DNA of 64,000 nt from Variovorax sp. CF079. Its GTDB lineage: Bacteria > Pseudomonadota > Gammaproteobacteria > Burkholderiales > Burkholderiaceae_C. The notes beneath the pieces are model-generated. The model saw only the letters and a program-made list of their open reading frames with translations. It did not search any database and was not told the origin of the DNA. Made by a program: the position numbers and the translations under genes. The DNA lies in NCBI RefSeq assembly GCF_900101545.1, contig NZ_FMZU01000005.1, positions 124,001 through 188,000 of the forward strand, in the 5' to 3' direction. This document shows, one piece after another, positions 40,655 to 49,451 of the stretch; the stretch's first letter is position 1, and the number at the start of each line of letters is the position of its first letter.

Positions 40655-42061
40655 ATGCTGTCTCCTGACCAACTCGATACACGCAAGGACTTGTTGCTGG
40701 CCCCCGAATGGCTGATGCTGCCCGAGGGCCCGCAGCAGGACATGGCCGTGCTGGTGCGCGACGGCCGCTTCGCGCAGGTGGGCCGGCTGGCCGAGGTGAG
40801 CGCGGCGCATCCGGGCCTGGCGCCGATCGCATTGCCCCAGCGGCTCCTGATGCCGGGCCTGGTCGACACCCACACGCACCTGACCCAGTCCTTCGGCAAG
40901 GCGCTCGCCTTCGGCGAACCCTCAGAGATCTTCCGCCGCATCTGGGTGCCGATGGAATCCATGCTCGGTGCCGAAGCGGCCTACCTCGCCGCCAAGCTCT
41001 CGGCGCTTGAGTCGCTGCGCGGCGGCTTCACGACGGTGGTCGATGCGGGCACCCGGTCGGAGGCCGGCCTGGATGCCGTGGCGAGCGCGGCACGCGACAC
41101 CGGCATCCGCTGCGTGCTCGGCATGATCTGCAACGACGCGGGCCTCGAAGGCGACGAGGCCGGCACCCGGTGCATCCTCGACGCGGCCGCGACCTTCCTG
41201 GCCCGGCTCGAACACGACCCGCTGGTGCATCCCTCGCTCGCGATCTCGATCCCGGAGGCCGCGACCGATCGCATGCTGCACGACGTGGCGGCCCTCACGC
41301 AGGAAAGCGGGCGCCGCTTCCAGACCCATGTGAACGAACACCTGGCTGCCGTCGAACGCTCGCTGGTCGCGCGCGGCCAGCGTCCGCTCGAACTGCTGCA
41401 TGCCTGCGGCGCGCTCAACGCCTCGGCCCTGCTCGCGCATGCCACGCTGCTGACGCCGCGTGAAATGGGCCTCTTGCGCGACAGCGGCGCCGCCGTCGCC
41501 TACAACCCGGTGGCCAGCCAATGGAAAGGCAACGCGGTGCTCGATGCCGGCCTGCTGGCCATGCTGGGCGTGCCCTTCGGCCTCGGCACCGACGGCACGC
41601 GCGCCGACGGCTTTCGGCTGATGGACGCGGCCGAGGCCACCCAGCGCCTGACGCACGGCCTGGCCAACGGCGACTCCTCCTGCGGTGGCGGCTGGCTCTG
41701 GCTCGATCACGCCACGCACCGCGGTGCCGAGGCCGCGGGCCTGGGCAGTGTCACCGGCCGCATCGCCTGCGGCCTGGCCGCCGATTTCCTGCTGCTGGAC
41801 CTCGACGTGCCGGAGTTCGTGCCGAGCTGGGACCTGACATGGGAGCTGGTGCGCTTCGCGAACCGCGACCAGATCGAGGCGGTGTTCGTCAACGGCGCGC
41901 TGCGCCTGTGGAAGGGCTGGCCGCCAGCCTGGGATGCGCGCGCGCTGATGAGCGAAGTGGCCGCCATTGCGCGCCGCGATGTCCAGCGCGCGCCGATCCA
42001 GCGCGTGCATCCCACGACCGACCTGCACCGCGCGCAGCAACGTCCCCCGGCTGCCGCCTGA
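40655..42061 (+). CDS. Amidohydrolase family deaminase/hydrolase
   Basis: A 468-residue amidohydrolase-superfamily enzyme near the SsnA/guanine deaminase/AtzA branch. Metal motif PGLVDTHTHLTQSF (His73, His75), a third ligand in QTHVNEH (about 231), a fourth His in LLAHATLL and the catalytic Asp in LGTDGTRADG. CGGAG precedes the ATG. Such enzymes deaminate or dehalogenate N-heterocycles; the exact substrate is unclear. Genomic partners (Bug, TauE, GntR) suggest inducible catabolism of an imported N-compound. Confidence 0.87.
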   Translation: MLSPDQLDTRKDLLLAPEWLMLPEGPQQDMAVLVRDGRFAQVGRLAEVSAAHPGLAPIALPQRLLMPGLVDTHTHLTQSFGKALAFGEPSEIFRRIWVPMESMLGAEAAYLAAKLSALESLRGGFTTVVDAGTRSEAGLDAVASAARDTGIRCVLGMICNDAGLEGDEAGTRCILDAAATFLARLEHDPLVHPSLAISIPEAATDRMLHDVAALTQESGRRFQTHVNEHLAAVERSLVARGQRPLELLHACGALNASALLAHATLLTPREMGLLRDSGAAVAYNPVASQWKGNAVLDAGLLAMLGVPFGLGTDGTRADGFRLMDAAEATQRLTHGLANGDSSCGGGWLWLDHATHRGAEAAGLGSVTGRIACGLAADFLLLDLDVPEFVPSWDLTWELVRFANRDQIEAVFVNGALRLWKGWPPAWDARALMSEVAAIARRDVQRAPIQRVHPTTDLHRAQQRPPAAA

Positions 42062-42092
42062 AGGAATCGCGCAGGCGGGCTACGATCGGCGC

Positions 42093-42620
42093 ATGCCTTT
42101 ACGCCTGCGCCGCGCCGCGCCGGTGGCACTGCTCGCCATGGCCTGCGCAGCAGCCATCGCCAGCTCCGAGAAGAAAAACTGGTTCGACGATCCCTTCTTC
42201 CAGGTGTCGTCGGGTGCACACGGCTGCCCCGTGCCCGAAGGCCCGCTCTACACCGCCGAAGAGCGCCGCAGCCAGATGCATGCGCGGCTGGAGCGCGGCA
42301 CCAGCTGCTGGCTCGAAGGCAAGTGCAGCGACAGCAACGCCTACCGCTACGACAAGGTTCTGGCACCCAAGGTGCAGGCCGCGCTCGGCGCAGTGCCCGG
42401 CGTGAAGCGCGCGAGCGTCTGGGCCGTGGTGCAGCGGCGCTGGGTCTATCTGCAAGGCTGCGTGCCATCGCGCGCGCTGGCGCAGCGGCTGACGCAGGCG
42501 GCGCGCGCCGTGCCCGATGTCGAGCTCGTCGTCGACGACCTGATGATCGGCACGCACGGCAAGCCCTCGTATGCGCTTGCCCCACCCAGAACAGAGACAA
42601 GTCCCAGAAGAAAAGAATGA
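42093..42620 (+). CDS. Exported BON-domain protein
   Basis: A 175-residue protein. A hydrophobic signal spans about residues 8-22 (APVALLAMACAAAIAS); cleavage or lipid attachment at Cys18 is ambiguous. A Cys-containing middle (GCPVPEGPLYTAEERR, CWLEGKCSDSNAYRYDK) leads into a single BON domain at about 90-150 (VQAALGAVPGVKRASVWAVV). BON domains bind phospholipid surfaces. The last four bases overlap the EamA gene start (ATGA). Confidence 0.75.
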   Translation: MPLRLRRAAPVALLAMACAAAIASSEKKNWFDDPFFQVSSGAHGCPVPEGPLYTAEERRSQMHARLERGTSCWLEGKCSDSNAYRYDKVLAPKVQAALGAVPGVKRASVWAVVQRRWVYLQGCVPSRALAQRLTQAARAVPDVELVVDDLMIGTHGKPSYALAPPRTETSPRRKE

Positions 42621-43546
42621 TTGAAAGAAGACACCACCTTGACACCCGTGCCACCACCCTGCTGCTCGCCTGCTGCGCTTTCTGGGGACTGCAGCAGATC
42701 CTGATCAAGACCACCGTGACCGAGGTGCCTCCTCTGTGGCAGGCATCGATCCGCATGGTGGGCGCGGTGGTGCTGCTCTGGCTGTGGTGCCTGTGGCGCC
42801 GCGTGCCGCTGTTCGAGCGCGACGGCACGCTCGCCGGCGGCCTGCTCGCGGGCTTGTTGTTCGCGGGTGAGTTCACCTGCATCTACATAGGGCTGCAGCA
42901 CACCACCGCCTCGCGGCTCACGGTGTTTCTCTATACCTCGCCCTTCGTGGTGGCATTGCTGCTGCCGCGCTTCGTGCCGGCCGAGCGGCTGCGCGGCATG
43001 CAATGGATCGGGCTTGCGATCGCCTTCGCCGGCGTGGTGCTGGCCTTCAGCGAGAGCTTCGGCCACAGCAGCTCGGGCCAGTTGTTCGGCGATGCGCTCG
43101 CGCTCGCGGCCGGCGTGCTGTGGGGGCTGACGACGCTCGCGATCCGCACCACCCGGCTCGCCACCGCCAGCGCCGAGAAGACGCTCTTCTATCAGATCGC
43201 GGTCACCGCGGCGGTCTCGCCGCTGCTGTCGCTCGCGCTCGGCGAGCGGTGGGGCTTCTCATACTCCACCTACGCCTGGTTCTCGATCTTCCTGCAGACC
43301 GCGATCGGCGCCTTCGCGAGCTACCTGGCCTGGATGTGGATGCTCCGGCACTATCCGGCGACGCGCATCTCCTCCTTCACCTTTCTCACGCCCCTGTTCG
43401 CGCTGGTGTTCGGCGTGGTACTGCTCAAGGAGCCGCTGACGTTGCAGCTGGTGCTGGCGCTGGCAGGCGTGGCCCTGGGTATCTTGCTGGTGAACCGACG
43501 CGCGGGCGTGAAGGAAAAGCCTGAATCAATGGGTCGTGCAAACTGA
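42617..43546 (+). CDS. EamA/DMT family transporter
   Basis: A 309-residue inner-membrane protein with ten predicted helices in two EamA repeats. Repeat 1 opens CCAFWGLQQILIK and includes YIGLQHTTASRLTVFLYTSP. Repeat 2 includes ALAAGVLWGLTTLAIR and TFLTPLFALVFGVVLLKEP. Probably a metabolite or drug exporter of the RhaT/YdcZ superfamily. The ATG at 42617 overlaps the BON gene stop. Its last codons lie inside the 41-base palindrome. Confidence 0.9.
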   Translation: MIERRHHLDTRATTLLLACCAFWGLQQILIKTTVTEVPPLWQASIRMVGAVVLLWLWCLWRRVPLFERDGTLAGGLLAGLLFAGEFTCIYIGLQHTTASRLTVFLYTSPFVVALLLPRFVPAERLRGMQWIGLAIAFAGVVLAFSESFGHSSSGQLFGDALALAAGVLWGLTTLAIRTTRLATASAEKTLFYQIAVTAAVSPLLSLALGERWGFSYSTYAWFSIFLQTAIGAFASYLAWMWMLRHYPATRISSFTFLTPLFALVFGVVLLKEPLTLQLVLALAGVALGILLVNRRAGVKEKPESMGRAN

Positions 43547-43572
43547 AGAAAATTTCTTCAATTTGCACGACC
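43532..43572. repeat. 41-base near-perfect palindrome at EamA/DUF4143 junction
   Basis: The arms are GGTCGTGCAAA and its complement TTTGCACGACC, and inside them TGAAGAAA and TTTCTTCA, around a single central base. Only one base pair in 20 fails (a C/A mismatch). It covers the EamA stop codon and ends 16 bases before the next ATG. Possible operator for the AAA_14 gene, terminator-like hairpin of EamA, or insertion junction. There is no T run after it. Confidence 0.8.
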
Positions 43573-43588
43573 TGCCTAGAATCGGGGC

Positions 43589-44749
43589 ATGATCCCGCGC
43601 GACATCGCCCCATTGGCCGCACGCCTGGCACAGCAGTACCCGGTGCTCACTCTCACGGGTCCACGGCAAAGCGGCAAGACCACGTTGTGCCGCGAGCTGT
43701 TCGCCGGCAAGCGCTATGTCACGCTGGAAGACCCTGACACCCGCCGCTTTGCGCACGAAGATCCGCGCGGCTTCCTGAAGGGCATCGAAGCCGGCGCCAT
43801 CGTCGACGAGATCCAGCGCGCGTCGCAACTGCCGTCCTATCTGCAATCGCTGGTCGACGAGGATACGTCGCCGGGCCGTTTCATCCTGACCGGCAGCCAG
43901 CAATTCGAACTGATGTCGCACGTAAGCCAGTCGCTGGCGGGCCGAACGGCCGTGCTGCGCCTGCTGCCGTTTTCGCTCGCGGAAGTCGCACAGATCCATC
44001 CCGTTCCCGAACTTCCACAGACCCTGCTTACGGGCTTCTATCCGCGCATCCACGACCGCGGCCTGGATCCTTCGCAGGCCCTCGGCGACTACTTTGCCAC
44101 CTACGTGGAACGCGATCTGCGCCAGCTGGCTGCAGTGCACGACCTGCAACGCTTCGAGCGCTTCGTGCGCCTGTGCGCAGGTCGCATCGGCCAGCTCGTG
44201 AACCTGACGAGCCTGGGCAACGATGCCGGCGTCTCGCACGCGACTGCGCGAGCCTGGCTGGACCTGCTTCAGACCAGCTACATCGTGCACGTCCTGCCGC
44301 CCTGGTTCACCAACACATCGAAGCGTCTGGTCAAGAGTCCCAAGCTCTACTTCCACGATGTGGGGCTGGCGTGCTGGCTGCTCGGCCTGCGTACGCCGGA
44401 ACAGGTCGCGCGCGATCCGCTGTTCGGCAGCCTGTTCGAGAACTTCGTGGTCATCGAGGCGTTGAAATCGCGTTTCAACCGCGGCGAGACGGCGGAGATG
44501 TATTTCTACCGCGACGCCACCGGCAACGAAGTCGATCTGCTGCTGCCATCCGGACGTCGATTCCGCGCGGTCGAGATCAAGGCCGGCGCCACGGTCAACT
44601 CCGACTACTTCAGGGGGCTGTCGGGGTTTTCTGCGCTATTTCCGGATGCGCTGGAAGGCGGCAGTGTTGTCTATGGCGGCGAGACGGCCCAGATGCGCAG
44701 CGACTGGCCGGTCATTCCGTGGAAGCGACTGCAGAATCCACCGAAATGA
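43589..44749 (+). CDS. ATP-binding protein, AAA_14 plus DUF4143
   Basis: A 386-residue protein. An N-terminal AAA_14 ATPase has Walker A GPRQSGKT (24-31), Walker B-like AIVDEIQRA (about 71-79) and the sensor FILTGSQQFELM. A DUF4143 C-terminal domain (about 190-340) contains SLGNDAGVSHATARAWLDLL, KLYFHDVGLACWLLGL and a nuclease-like NEVDLLLPSGRRFRAVEIKAG (key residues E, D, E, K of a PD-(D/E)xK-type site). This family is widespread, patchily distributed, and its function is unknown; it has been suggested to act on DNA or in mobile contexts. A large palindrome lies just upstream. Stop to glsA start is 19 bases. Confidence 0.85.
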   Translation: MIPRDIAPLAARLAQQYPVLTLTGPRQSGKTTLCRELFAGKRYVTLEDPDTRRFAHEDPRGFLKGIEAGAIVDEIQRASQLPSYLQSLVDEDTSPGRFILTGSQQFELMSHVSQSLAGRTAVLRLLPFSLAEVAQIHPVPELPQTLLTGFYPRIHDRGLDPSQALGDYFATYVERDLRQLAAVHDLQRFERFVRLCAGRIGQLVNLTSLGNDAGVSHATARAWLDLLQTSYIVHVLPPWFTNTSKRLVKSPKLYFHDVGLACWLLGLRTPEQVARDPLFGSLFENFVVIEALKSRFNRGETAEMYFYRDATGNEVDLLLPSGRRFRAVEIKAGATVNSDYFRGLSGFSALFPDALEGGSVVYGGETAQMRSDWPVIPWKRLQNPPK

Positions 44750-44768
44750 ATGCGTCACGCCCACGCTC

Positions 44769-45683
44769 ATGAACTTCCAACCCATCCTCGACGAGATCAA
44801 CGCGCAGATCCGCCCCCTGCTGGGCGCCGGCGGCACGGTCGCCAGCTACATCCCCGCGCTCGCGCGCGTGCCGGCGCAGCAGTTCGGCATCGCGCTGCGA
44901 ACCTGCCAAGGACAGGAGGCATCTGCCGGCGATGCTGCGACGCCCTTCTCGATCCAGAGCATCTCCAAGCTCTTCACGCTCACGCTCGCGATGCGGCGCA
45001 TGGGCGACGCGCTGTGGGAGCGCATCGGCCGCGAGCCTTCGGGCAATCCATTCAACTCGCTGGTGCAGCTCGAGCATGAGCAGGGCAGACCGCGCAATCC
45101 CTTCATCAATGCCGGCGCCATCGCGGTGGCCGACCGGCTCGTGAGCCAGGGCGATGCCAAGGCCGACATCCTCGAACTCATGCGCAACCTGTGCGGCGAG
45201 CCCATCGGCTTCGATGCCGAGGTGGCAGCCTCCGAGGCCGCGACGGGCTACCGCAACTACGCGCTCGCGAATTTCATGAAGAGCTTCGGCAAGCTCGACA
45301 ACGGCGTCGAGGCCGTGCTCGACATGTACTTCCACCAGTGCGCGATCCGCATGAGCTGCGTGCAACTGGCGCGCGCCGCCGGCTTCCTGTGCCGCGACGG
45401 CGCCCACCCGCGCGACGGCGAGCCGGAGATCACGACCGAGCGCCATGCGCGGCGCATCAACGCACTGATGCTGACCTGCGGCACCTACGACGCCGCCGGC
45501 GACGTGGCCTTCTCGATCGGCCTGCCCTGCAAGAGCGGCGTCGGCGGCGGCATCGTCGCGGTGGTGCCCGACCAGCTCACGCTGTGCGTCTGGTCGCCCG
45601 CGCTCGATGCCACGGGCAATTCGCTGCTGGGCATGAAGGCGCTCGAACTCTTCGTTGCGCGCACCGGCCTTTCCATCTTCTGA
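44769..45683 (+). CDS. glsA: Glutaminase A
   Basis: Hydrolyses glutamine to glutamate and ammonia. A 304-residue serine-dependent beta-lactamase-fold glutaminase. Catalytic Ser64-x-x-Lys67 in FSIQSISKLF, with further active-site segments GNPFNSL, NPFINAGAIA, GYRNYALA and GLPCKSGVGGGI. The start at 44769 is the family-consistent ATG; no strong ribosome-binding site is visible. It fits the glutamate-forming theme of the window. Confidence 0.95.
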   Translation: MNFQPILDEINAQIRPLLGAGGTVASYIPALARVPAQQFGIALRTCQGQEASAGDAATPFSIQSISKLFTLTLAMRRMGDALWERIGREPSGNPFNSLVQLEHEQGRPRNPFINAGAIAVADRLVSQGDAKADILELMRNLCGEPIGFDAEVAASEAATGYRNYALANFMKSFGKLDNGVEAVLDMYFHQCAIRMSCVQLARAAGFLCRDGAHPRDGEPEITTERHARRINALMLTCGTYDAAGDVAFSIGLPCKSGVGGGIVAVVPDQLTLCVWSPALDATGNSLLGMKALELFVARTGLSIF

Positions 45684-45692
45684 CCCACCCCC

Positions 45693-46166
45693 ATGACAGA
45701 ACAGACCACCCTCATTCAAGAAGCCACCCTCTGGAGCGACGAGCGCTGGACCGCCCGCGTGATCAAGAACGAAGACGACGACGGCTGGGCCGTTTCGATG
45801 ACGCGCCACGGCGACCCCGAACCAGCGCTGGTCGGGCCCTGGACCATGGGCCGCGACAAGAAGAATCCCAAGCCGCTCGATGCGCCGGCCTTCCACACGC
45901 TGGTCAAGACGGCTGCCGAGGTGCTGCGCCGGCACGAGCAGCAGCTGCATGCGCAGCTCAACAAGAGCGTGAGCGTCGGCGCGGGGTCGGAGCGCATCCG
46001 CGTCTCGCTGCAGATCGTGCCGGATGAGGACAACCCGCATGCCGTGCTCCGCGCGCACGACGAACTCGGCGCGCAGCTGGGTGAGGTGCGCGTGGCCCCG
46101 GGCTTCAAGCTCAATGCCGACAGCGCGGCGGCGTGGATCGAAGGCGACTTTCAGAAACCGCGCTGA
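45693..46166 (+). CDS. Conserved hypothetical protein, soluble, 157 residues
   Basis: Starts MTEQTTLIQEATLWSDERWT and contains WTMGRDKKNPKPLD, HTLVKTAAEVLRRHEQQLHA and LQIVPDEDNPHAVLRAHDELG, the last being a short acidic signature. No transmembrane segment or signal peptide. Starts 9 bases after glsA, so probably co-transcribed. Its 3' end overlaps the convergent MFS gene by 16 bases. No named family recognised. Confidence 0.8.
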   Translation: MTEQTTLIQEATLWSDERWTARVIKNEDDDGWAVSMTRHGDPEPALVGPWTMGRDKKNPKPLDAPAFHTLVKTAAEVLRRHEQQLHAQLNKSVSVGAGSERIRVSLQIVPDEDNPHAVLRAHDELGAQLGEVRVAPGFKLNADSAAAWIEGDFQKPR

Positions 46167-47497
46167 GCCTGCGGCAGCGCGCTCCTCGGCAGCGCCAGCA
46201 GCATCAACAGCGCCGACAGCACGAGCGCGCCGCTCAGGATGTAGAGGCTCAAGCCGAAGCCGCCGGTCGCGGTCTTGATCACACCGACCATCATCGGCGC
46301 CACCATGCCCGCGCTCCCGCCCACGGTGCTGATCAGCGCGATGCCGGTGGCGGCAGCGTTCTTCGACAGGAAGGATCCGGGCACCGCCCACAGGATGATG
46401 AAGGCGCTGCCGATGCCCGCCGCGGCCAGCGCCAGGCAGGCCACCGCGGCCGGCGGGTTGTGCATGAACAGCGTGGTGAGCGACAAGCCGAGCGCGCCGA
46501 CGACTGCCGCCACCGCAAAGTGCCAGCGTCGCTCGCGCGTGCGGTCGGAATGGCGGCCGACCAGGATGCTTGACGCGATGCCGACCACCGCAGGCACGAT
46601 GGAATAGAAGCCGATCTGCAGCACGCTGAGGCCCATGGCCTTCATCATCGTCGGCTGCCAGAACGCCAGCGCGTAGCTGCCCAGGATGATCAGGAAGGAC
46701 ATGAAGCCCAGCAGCCACACGCGCGCGTCGCGCAGCGCGCTGCCGATGGTCTGGCGCCCGGCCGGGCCTTGCGCGGCCTGGTCTTCCTCCAGCGTGCGCA
46801 GCACGCGCAGCTTTTCGGCGCCGCTGAGCCAGGGCGCATCGGCGGGGCTGTTGGAAAGCCAGAAGAAGGCCGCGATGCCCAGCAGCACGCTCGGCAGGCC
46901 CTCCAGCAGGAACAGCCATTGCCAGCCCCTGAGCGAGAGAGCGCCGTCGAGATAGGTCATCGTGAGCCCGGCGATCGGCCCCGCGACGATGGGCGCGGCG
47001 CCATAGGCCATGAAGAACAGCGCCGTGACCTGTGCGCGGCGGCGCGAGGGGTACCAGAGCGTCAGGTAGAACAGCACGCCGGGCGCGAAGCCGGCCTCGA
47101 ACACGCCGATCAGGAAGCGCAGCACGTAGAACTGCGTGGGCGTGCTGACGAACATCATCGCGGCCGAAGTCAGCCCCCACAGCGCCATGATGCGCAGCAG
47201 CGTCGCGCGCACGCCGATGCGCGCCAGCATCAGGTTGCTCGGGATCTCGAACAGCGCGTAGCCGACGAAGAAGATGCCGGCGCCGAGCCCGAAGATCGCA
47301 TCGCTGAAGCCCAGCTGGTCCTTCATCTGCAACTGCGCGTAGCCGACGTTGGTGCGATCCAGGTAGTTGAGGACATAGCACGCGAACAACAGCGGGATCA
47401 GCCGCCAGGTGATCTTGCGAAAGAGCGCGTCGTCGGCGCGCGCCGCCATTTCGTGCGGGGCGCCGGTGAGGGAGCCGGCGAGGGTTGCGGTGTTCAT
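46151..47497 (-). CDS. MFS transporter, anion:cation symporter (ACS) family
   Basis: A 448-residue, 12-helix major facilitator with NYLDRTNVGYAQLQM in helix 1 and the motif-A-like loop GVRATLLRIMALWG after helix 3, typical of ACS-type sugar-acid and aromatic-acid importers. The ATG at 47497 overlaps the stop of the upstream hydrolase (ATGA). Last gene of a four-gene operon whose enzymes suggest import and degradation of an unknown organic acid or lactone. Confidence 0.9.
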   Translation of the reverse strand: MNTATLAGSLTGAPHEMAARADDALFRKITWRLIPLLFACYVLNYLDRTNVGYAQLQMKDQLGFSDAIFGLGAGIFFVGYALFEIPSNLMLARIGVRATLLRIMALWGLTSAAMMFVSTPTQFYVLRFLIGVFEAGFAPGVLFYLTLWYPSRRRAQVTALFFMAYGAAPIVAGPIAGLTMTYLDGALSLRGWQWLFLLEGLPSVLLGIAAFFWLSNSPADAPWLSGAEKLRVLRTLEEDQAAQGPAGRQTIGSALRDARVWLLGFMSFLIILGSYALAFWQPTMMKAMGLSVLQIGFYSIVPAVVGIASSILVGRHSDRTRERRWHFAVAAVVGALGLSLTTLFMHNPPAAVACLALAAAGIGSAFIILWAVPGSFLSKNAAATGIALISTVGGSAGMVAPMMVGVIKTATGGFGLSLYILSGALVLSALLMLLALPRSALPQAQRGF

Positions 47498-48609
47498 CGG
47501 GTTTCTCCTTCGTTGTCGTGTTTCGTGCGCGCGTCTCGGGCCGCCACCGGCGTGCCGAAGGCGGTCTCGCCCCACAGGTGGCTCGCGGGCGCCCCCGGGA
47601 ACAGCCAGTGCGGCGTGCACTCGCTCGACGGCACGACGTTGCTGAACTCGTGCGTGGCCGAGGCGCCGGCGATGGTCTTCTCGAGCACCATCGAGAGGTA
47701 CTGGTCGTTGCTGCCTTCCTGCGTGTTGCCGTTGAGGATCGCTTCCGCGCCCGTAGCAAGAGCGTAGCGGCGAATGCCGTTGTGGCGCGAATGCTCGGGC
47801 GCCCAGCTGTCGGCCGACACGCCGTTCTCGCTGCTCACGCGGATGCCGTCGGGCGTGCGGTACACCAGCGAATGGTTGCCTTCGGTATGGCCGGGCGTAT
47901 GCACCAGCGCCACGCCGCGGCCGAGTTGCACGCTGCCCTCGAAGCCGAGGATGCGTTCGGCCGGAATGCCGTCCAGCCCGTGCGGGCAGTACCAGTCGGC
48001 CTGCACGGGCAGCAAGCCCTGCACGCTCGCAAGCTCCTGCCGATGCACCAGCAGCTTCGCGTTGGGCATGAGGCCCGGCGTCGTGCCGGTGCCGAGCCAA
48101 CGCCTCAGGTCCTGCGTGTGCAGGTGGTCATAGCTGATGTAGTCGATCTGCGCCGGCGCCACGCCCATGTTCGCCAGGGCCTGCGGCACGGTCGAATAGA
48201 TCGGTGCGATGGTGCTGTGCAGGAATTTCGGCGTCTGCTCGCTCAGCCGCTTGAAATAGGGTGTCTCGCCGCCAGCCTCGAAGTCGGCCGGCGTGAAGAG
48301 CAGCGTGCGAAGCTGGCCTTCGAAGTCCTCGAACTGGATCAACACGGTGCGCGACAGCAGGTGGACCATGTGCGGCTTCAGCAGCTGCTGCGCATACACG
48401 CCGCTGAAGGCGTACCAGGCCGGATACGGGATGCGCAGCAGGTCGACGCTGCGCGCGCAACGCACCGGCGCTTCGTCGAGAAAGCGCTCGCGGAACTGTG
48501 CGCCGCGATGGCGCAGCGCACGCAGCCGGTCCTGCGGCATCGGCGCGCTGCGGGCGCCGTCGAAGTCGGTGATCGGCAGCAGGCCGATCCGATGGGGATC
48601 GCGGATCAT
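47494..48609 (-). CDS. MBL-fold metallo-hydrolase with atypical metal motif
   Basis: A 371-residue metallo-beta-lactamase-fold protein. Where the family has H-x-H-x-D-H it has DHLHTQD (His162, His164, Asp167). A third histidine region, HTPGHTEGNH (237-246), is conserved, and the usual later Asp is replaced near SSENG (260-264). The N-terminal ~130 residues are extra compared with compact MBL hydrolases. AGGAGA lies before the ATG. Found between an SDR and an MFS gene; it could open a lactone or thioester made in the same pathway, but this is a guess from context. Confidence 0.83.
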   Translation of the reverse strand: MIRDPHRIGLLPITDFDGARSAPMPQDRLRALRHRGAQFRERFLDEAPVRCARSVDLLRIPYPAWYAFSGVYAQQLLKPHMVHLLSRTVLIQFEDFEGQLRTLLFTPADFEAGGETPYFKRLSEQTPKFLHSTIAPIYSTVPQALANMGVAPAQIDYISYDHLHTQDLRRWLGTGTTPGLMPNAKLLVHRQELASVQGLLPVQADWYCPHGLDGIPAERILGFEGSVQLGRGVALVHTPGHTEGNHSLVYRTPDGIRVSSENGVSADSWAPEHSRHNGIRRYALATGAEAILNGNTQEGSNDQYLSMVLEKTIAGASATHEFSNVVPSSECTPHWLFPGAPASHLWGETAFGTPVAARDARTKHDNEGETR

Positions 48610-48643
48610 GGCTTGTCTCCTCTTTTCTTGATCCGGGTGCCGC

Positions 48644-49444
48644 TCAGTAGACCGAGCGCCCGCCCGAAATGTCGAACACGGCGCCGGTGCTGAAGGAGCA
48701 GTCGGCCGAAGCGAGCCAGCAGGCCATGGCGGCGACCTCGTCGACTTCGACGAAGCGTGCCATCGGTACACGCGCCAGCAGTACGCGGCGCATCTCTTCG
48801 CGGTGCTCGGGCGCAACGCCGGCAAAGATCGCGGTGTCGGCCGAGGCCGGCGTGATGCAGTTGAGCAGCACGCCGTCGCCGGCGAGCTCCTTGGCCAGCG
48901 ATTTGGTGAAGGCGATCAGCCCGGCCTTGGATGCCGAGTAGGCGGCATTGAAGGCATTGCCCTCCTTGCCGGCCACCGAGGCGATGTTGATCACGCGCTG
49001 CCTCGCCGGTGCGCCCGGGTCCCGCTTTGGCTCGCGGCTGCGCGCGGCCCGCATGGGGGGCACCAGCGCACGGCAACAGAGGTACGCGCCCGTGAGATTG
49101 ATGTCCAGCACCTCGCGCCATTGCGCCGGCGTGTAGTCCCAGCTCGGCGCCACCGGGCCGAGCACGCCCGCGTTGTTGACCAGGATGTGCACGTCGCCGA
49201 AGGCCTCGTGCGCCTCTTGCGCGGCCTGTTCGATCTGCGCCTCCTGCCGCACGTCGACCACCGCAGTGTGCACCCGCCCGAGCGGCGCCAGCAGCTCACG
49301 GGCCTCGGCGAGTGCGCCGGCTTCGAGGTCCCACAGCGCGACGCTCGCGCCGGCCTCCAGGTAACGACGTGCAATGGCCAGCCCGATGCCGCGCGCGCCG
49401 CCGGTGACGACGGCATGGCGCTCCTTGAGATCGATTGCGTTCAT
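48644..49444 (-). CDS. SDR family oxidoreductase
   Basis: A 266-residue classical short-chain dehydrogenase: NAD(P) motif TGGARGIG (14-21), NNAG (90-93), catalytic Ser156, Tyr169 and Lys173 (YSASK). Between VPPM (128-131) and INIAS (152-156) it carries about a dozen extra residues, rich in Arg and Pro, compared with most SDRs. Gap of 34 bases to the hydrolase downstream and 7 bases to the SnoaL-like gene upstream. Substrate unknown. Confidence 0.9.
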   Translation of the reverse strand: MNAIDLKERHAVVTGGARGIGLAIARRYLEAGASVALWDLEAGALAEARELLAPLGRVHTAVVDVRQEAQIEQAAQEAHEAFGDVHILVNNAGVLGPVAPSWDYTPAQWREVLDINLTGAYLCCRALVPPMRAARSREPKRDPGAPARQRVINIASVAGKEGNAFNAAYSASKAGLIAFTKSLAKELAGDGVLLNCITPASADTAIFAGVAPEHREEMRRVLLARVPMARFVEVDEVAAMACWLASADCSFSTGAVFDISGGRSVY

Positions 49445-49451
49445 GGCACGA

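Noticed and set aside
43532..43572. Rho-independent terminator for the EamA gene
   Set aside because: The palindrome is AT-rich at its centre and lacks a trailing T run, so a terminator function is unlikely, though a hairpin may form.
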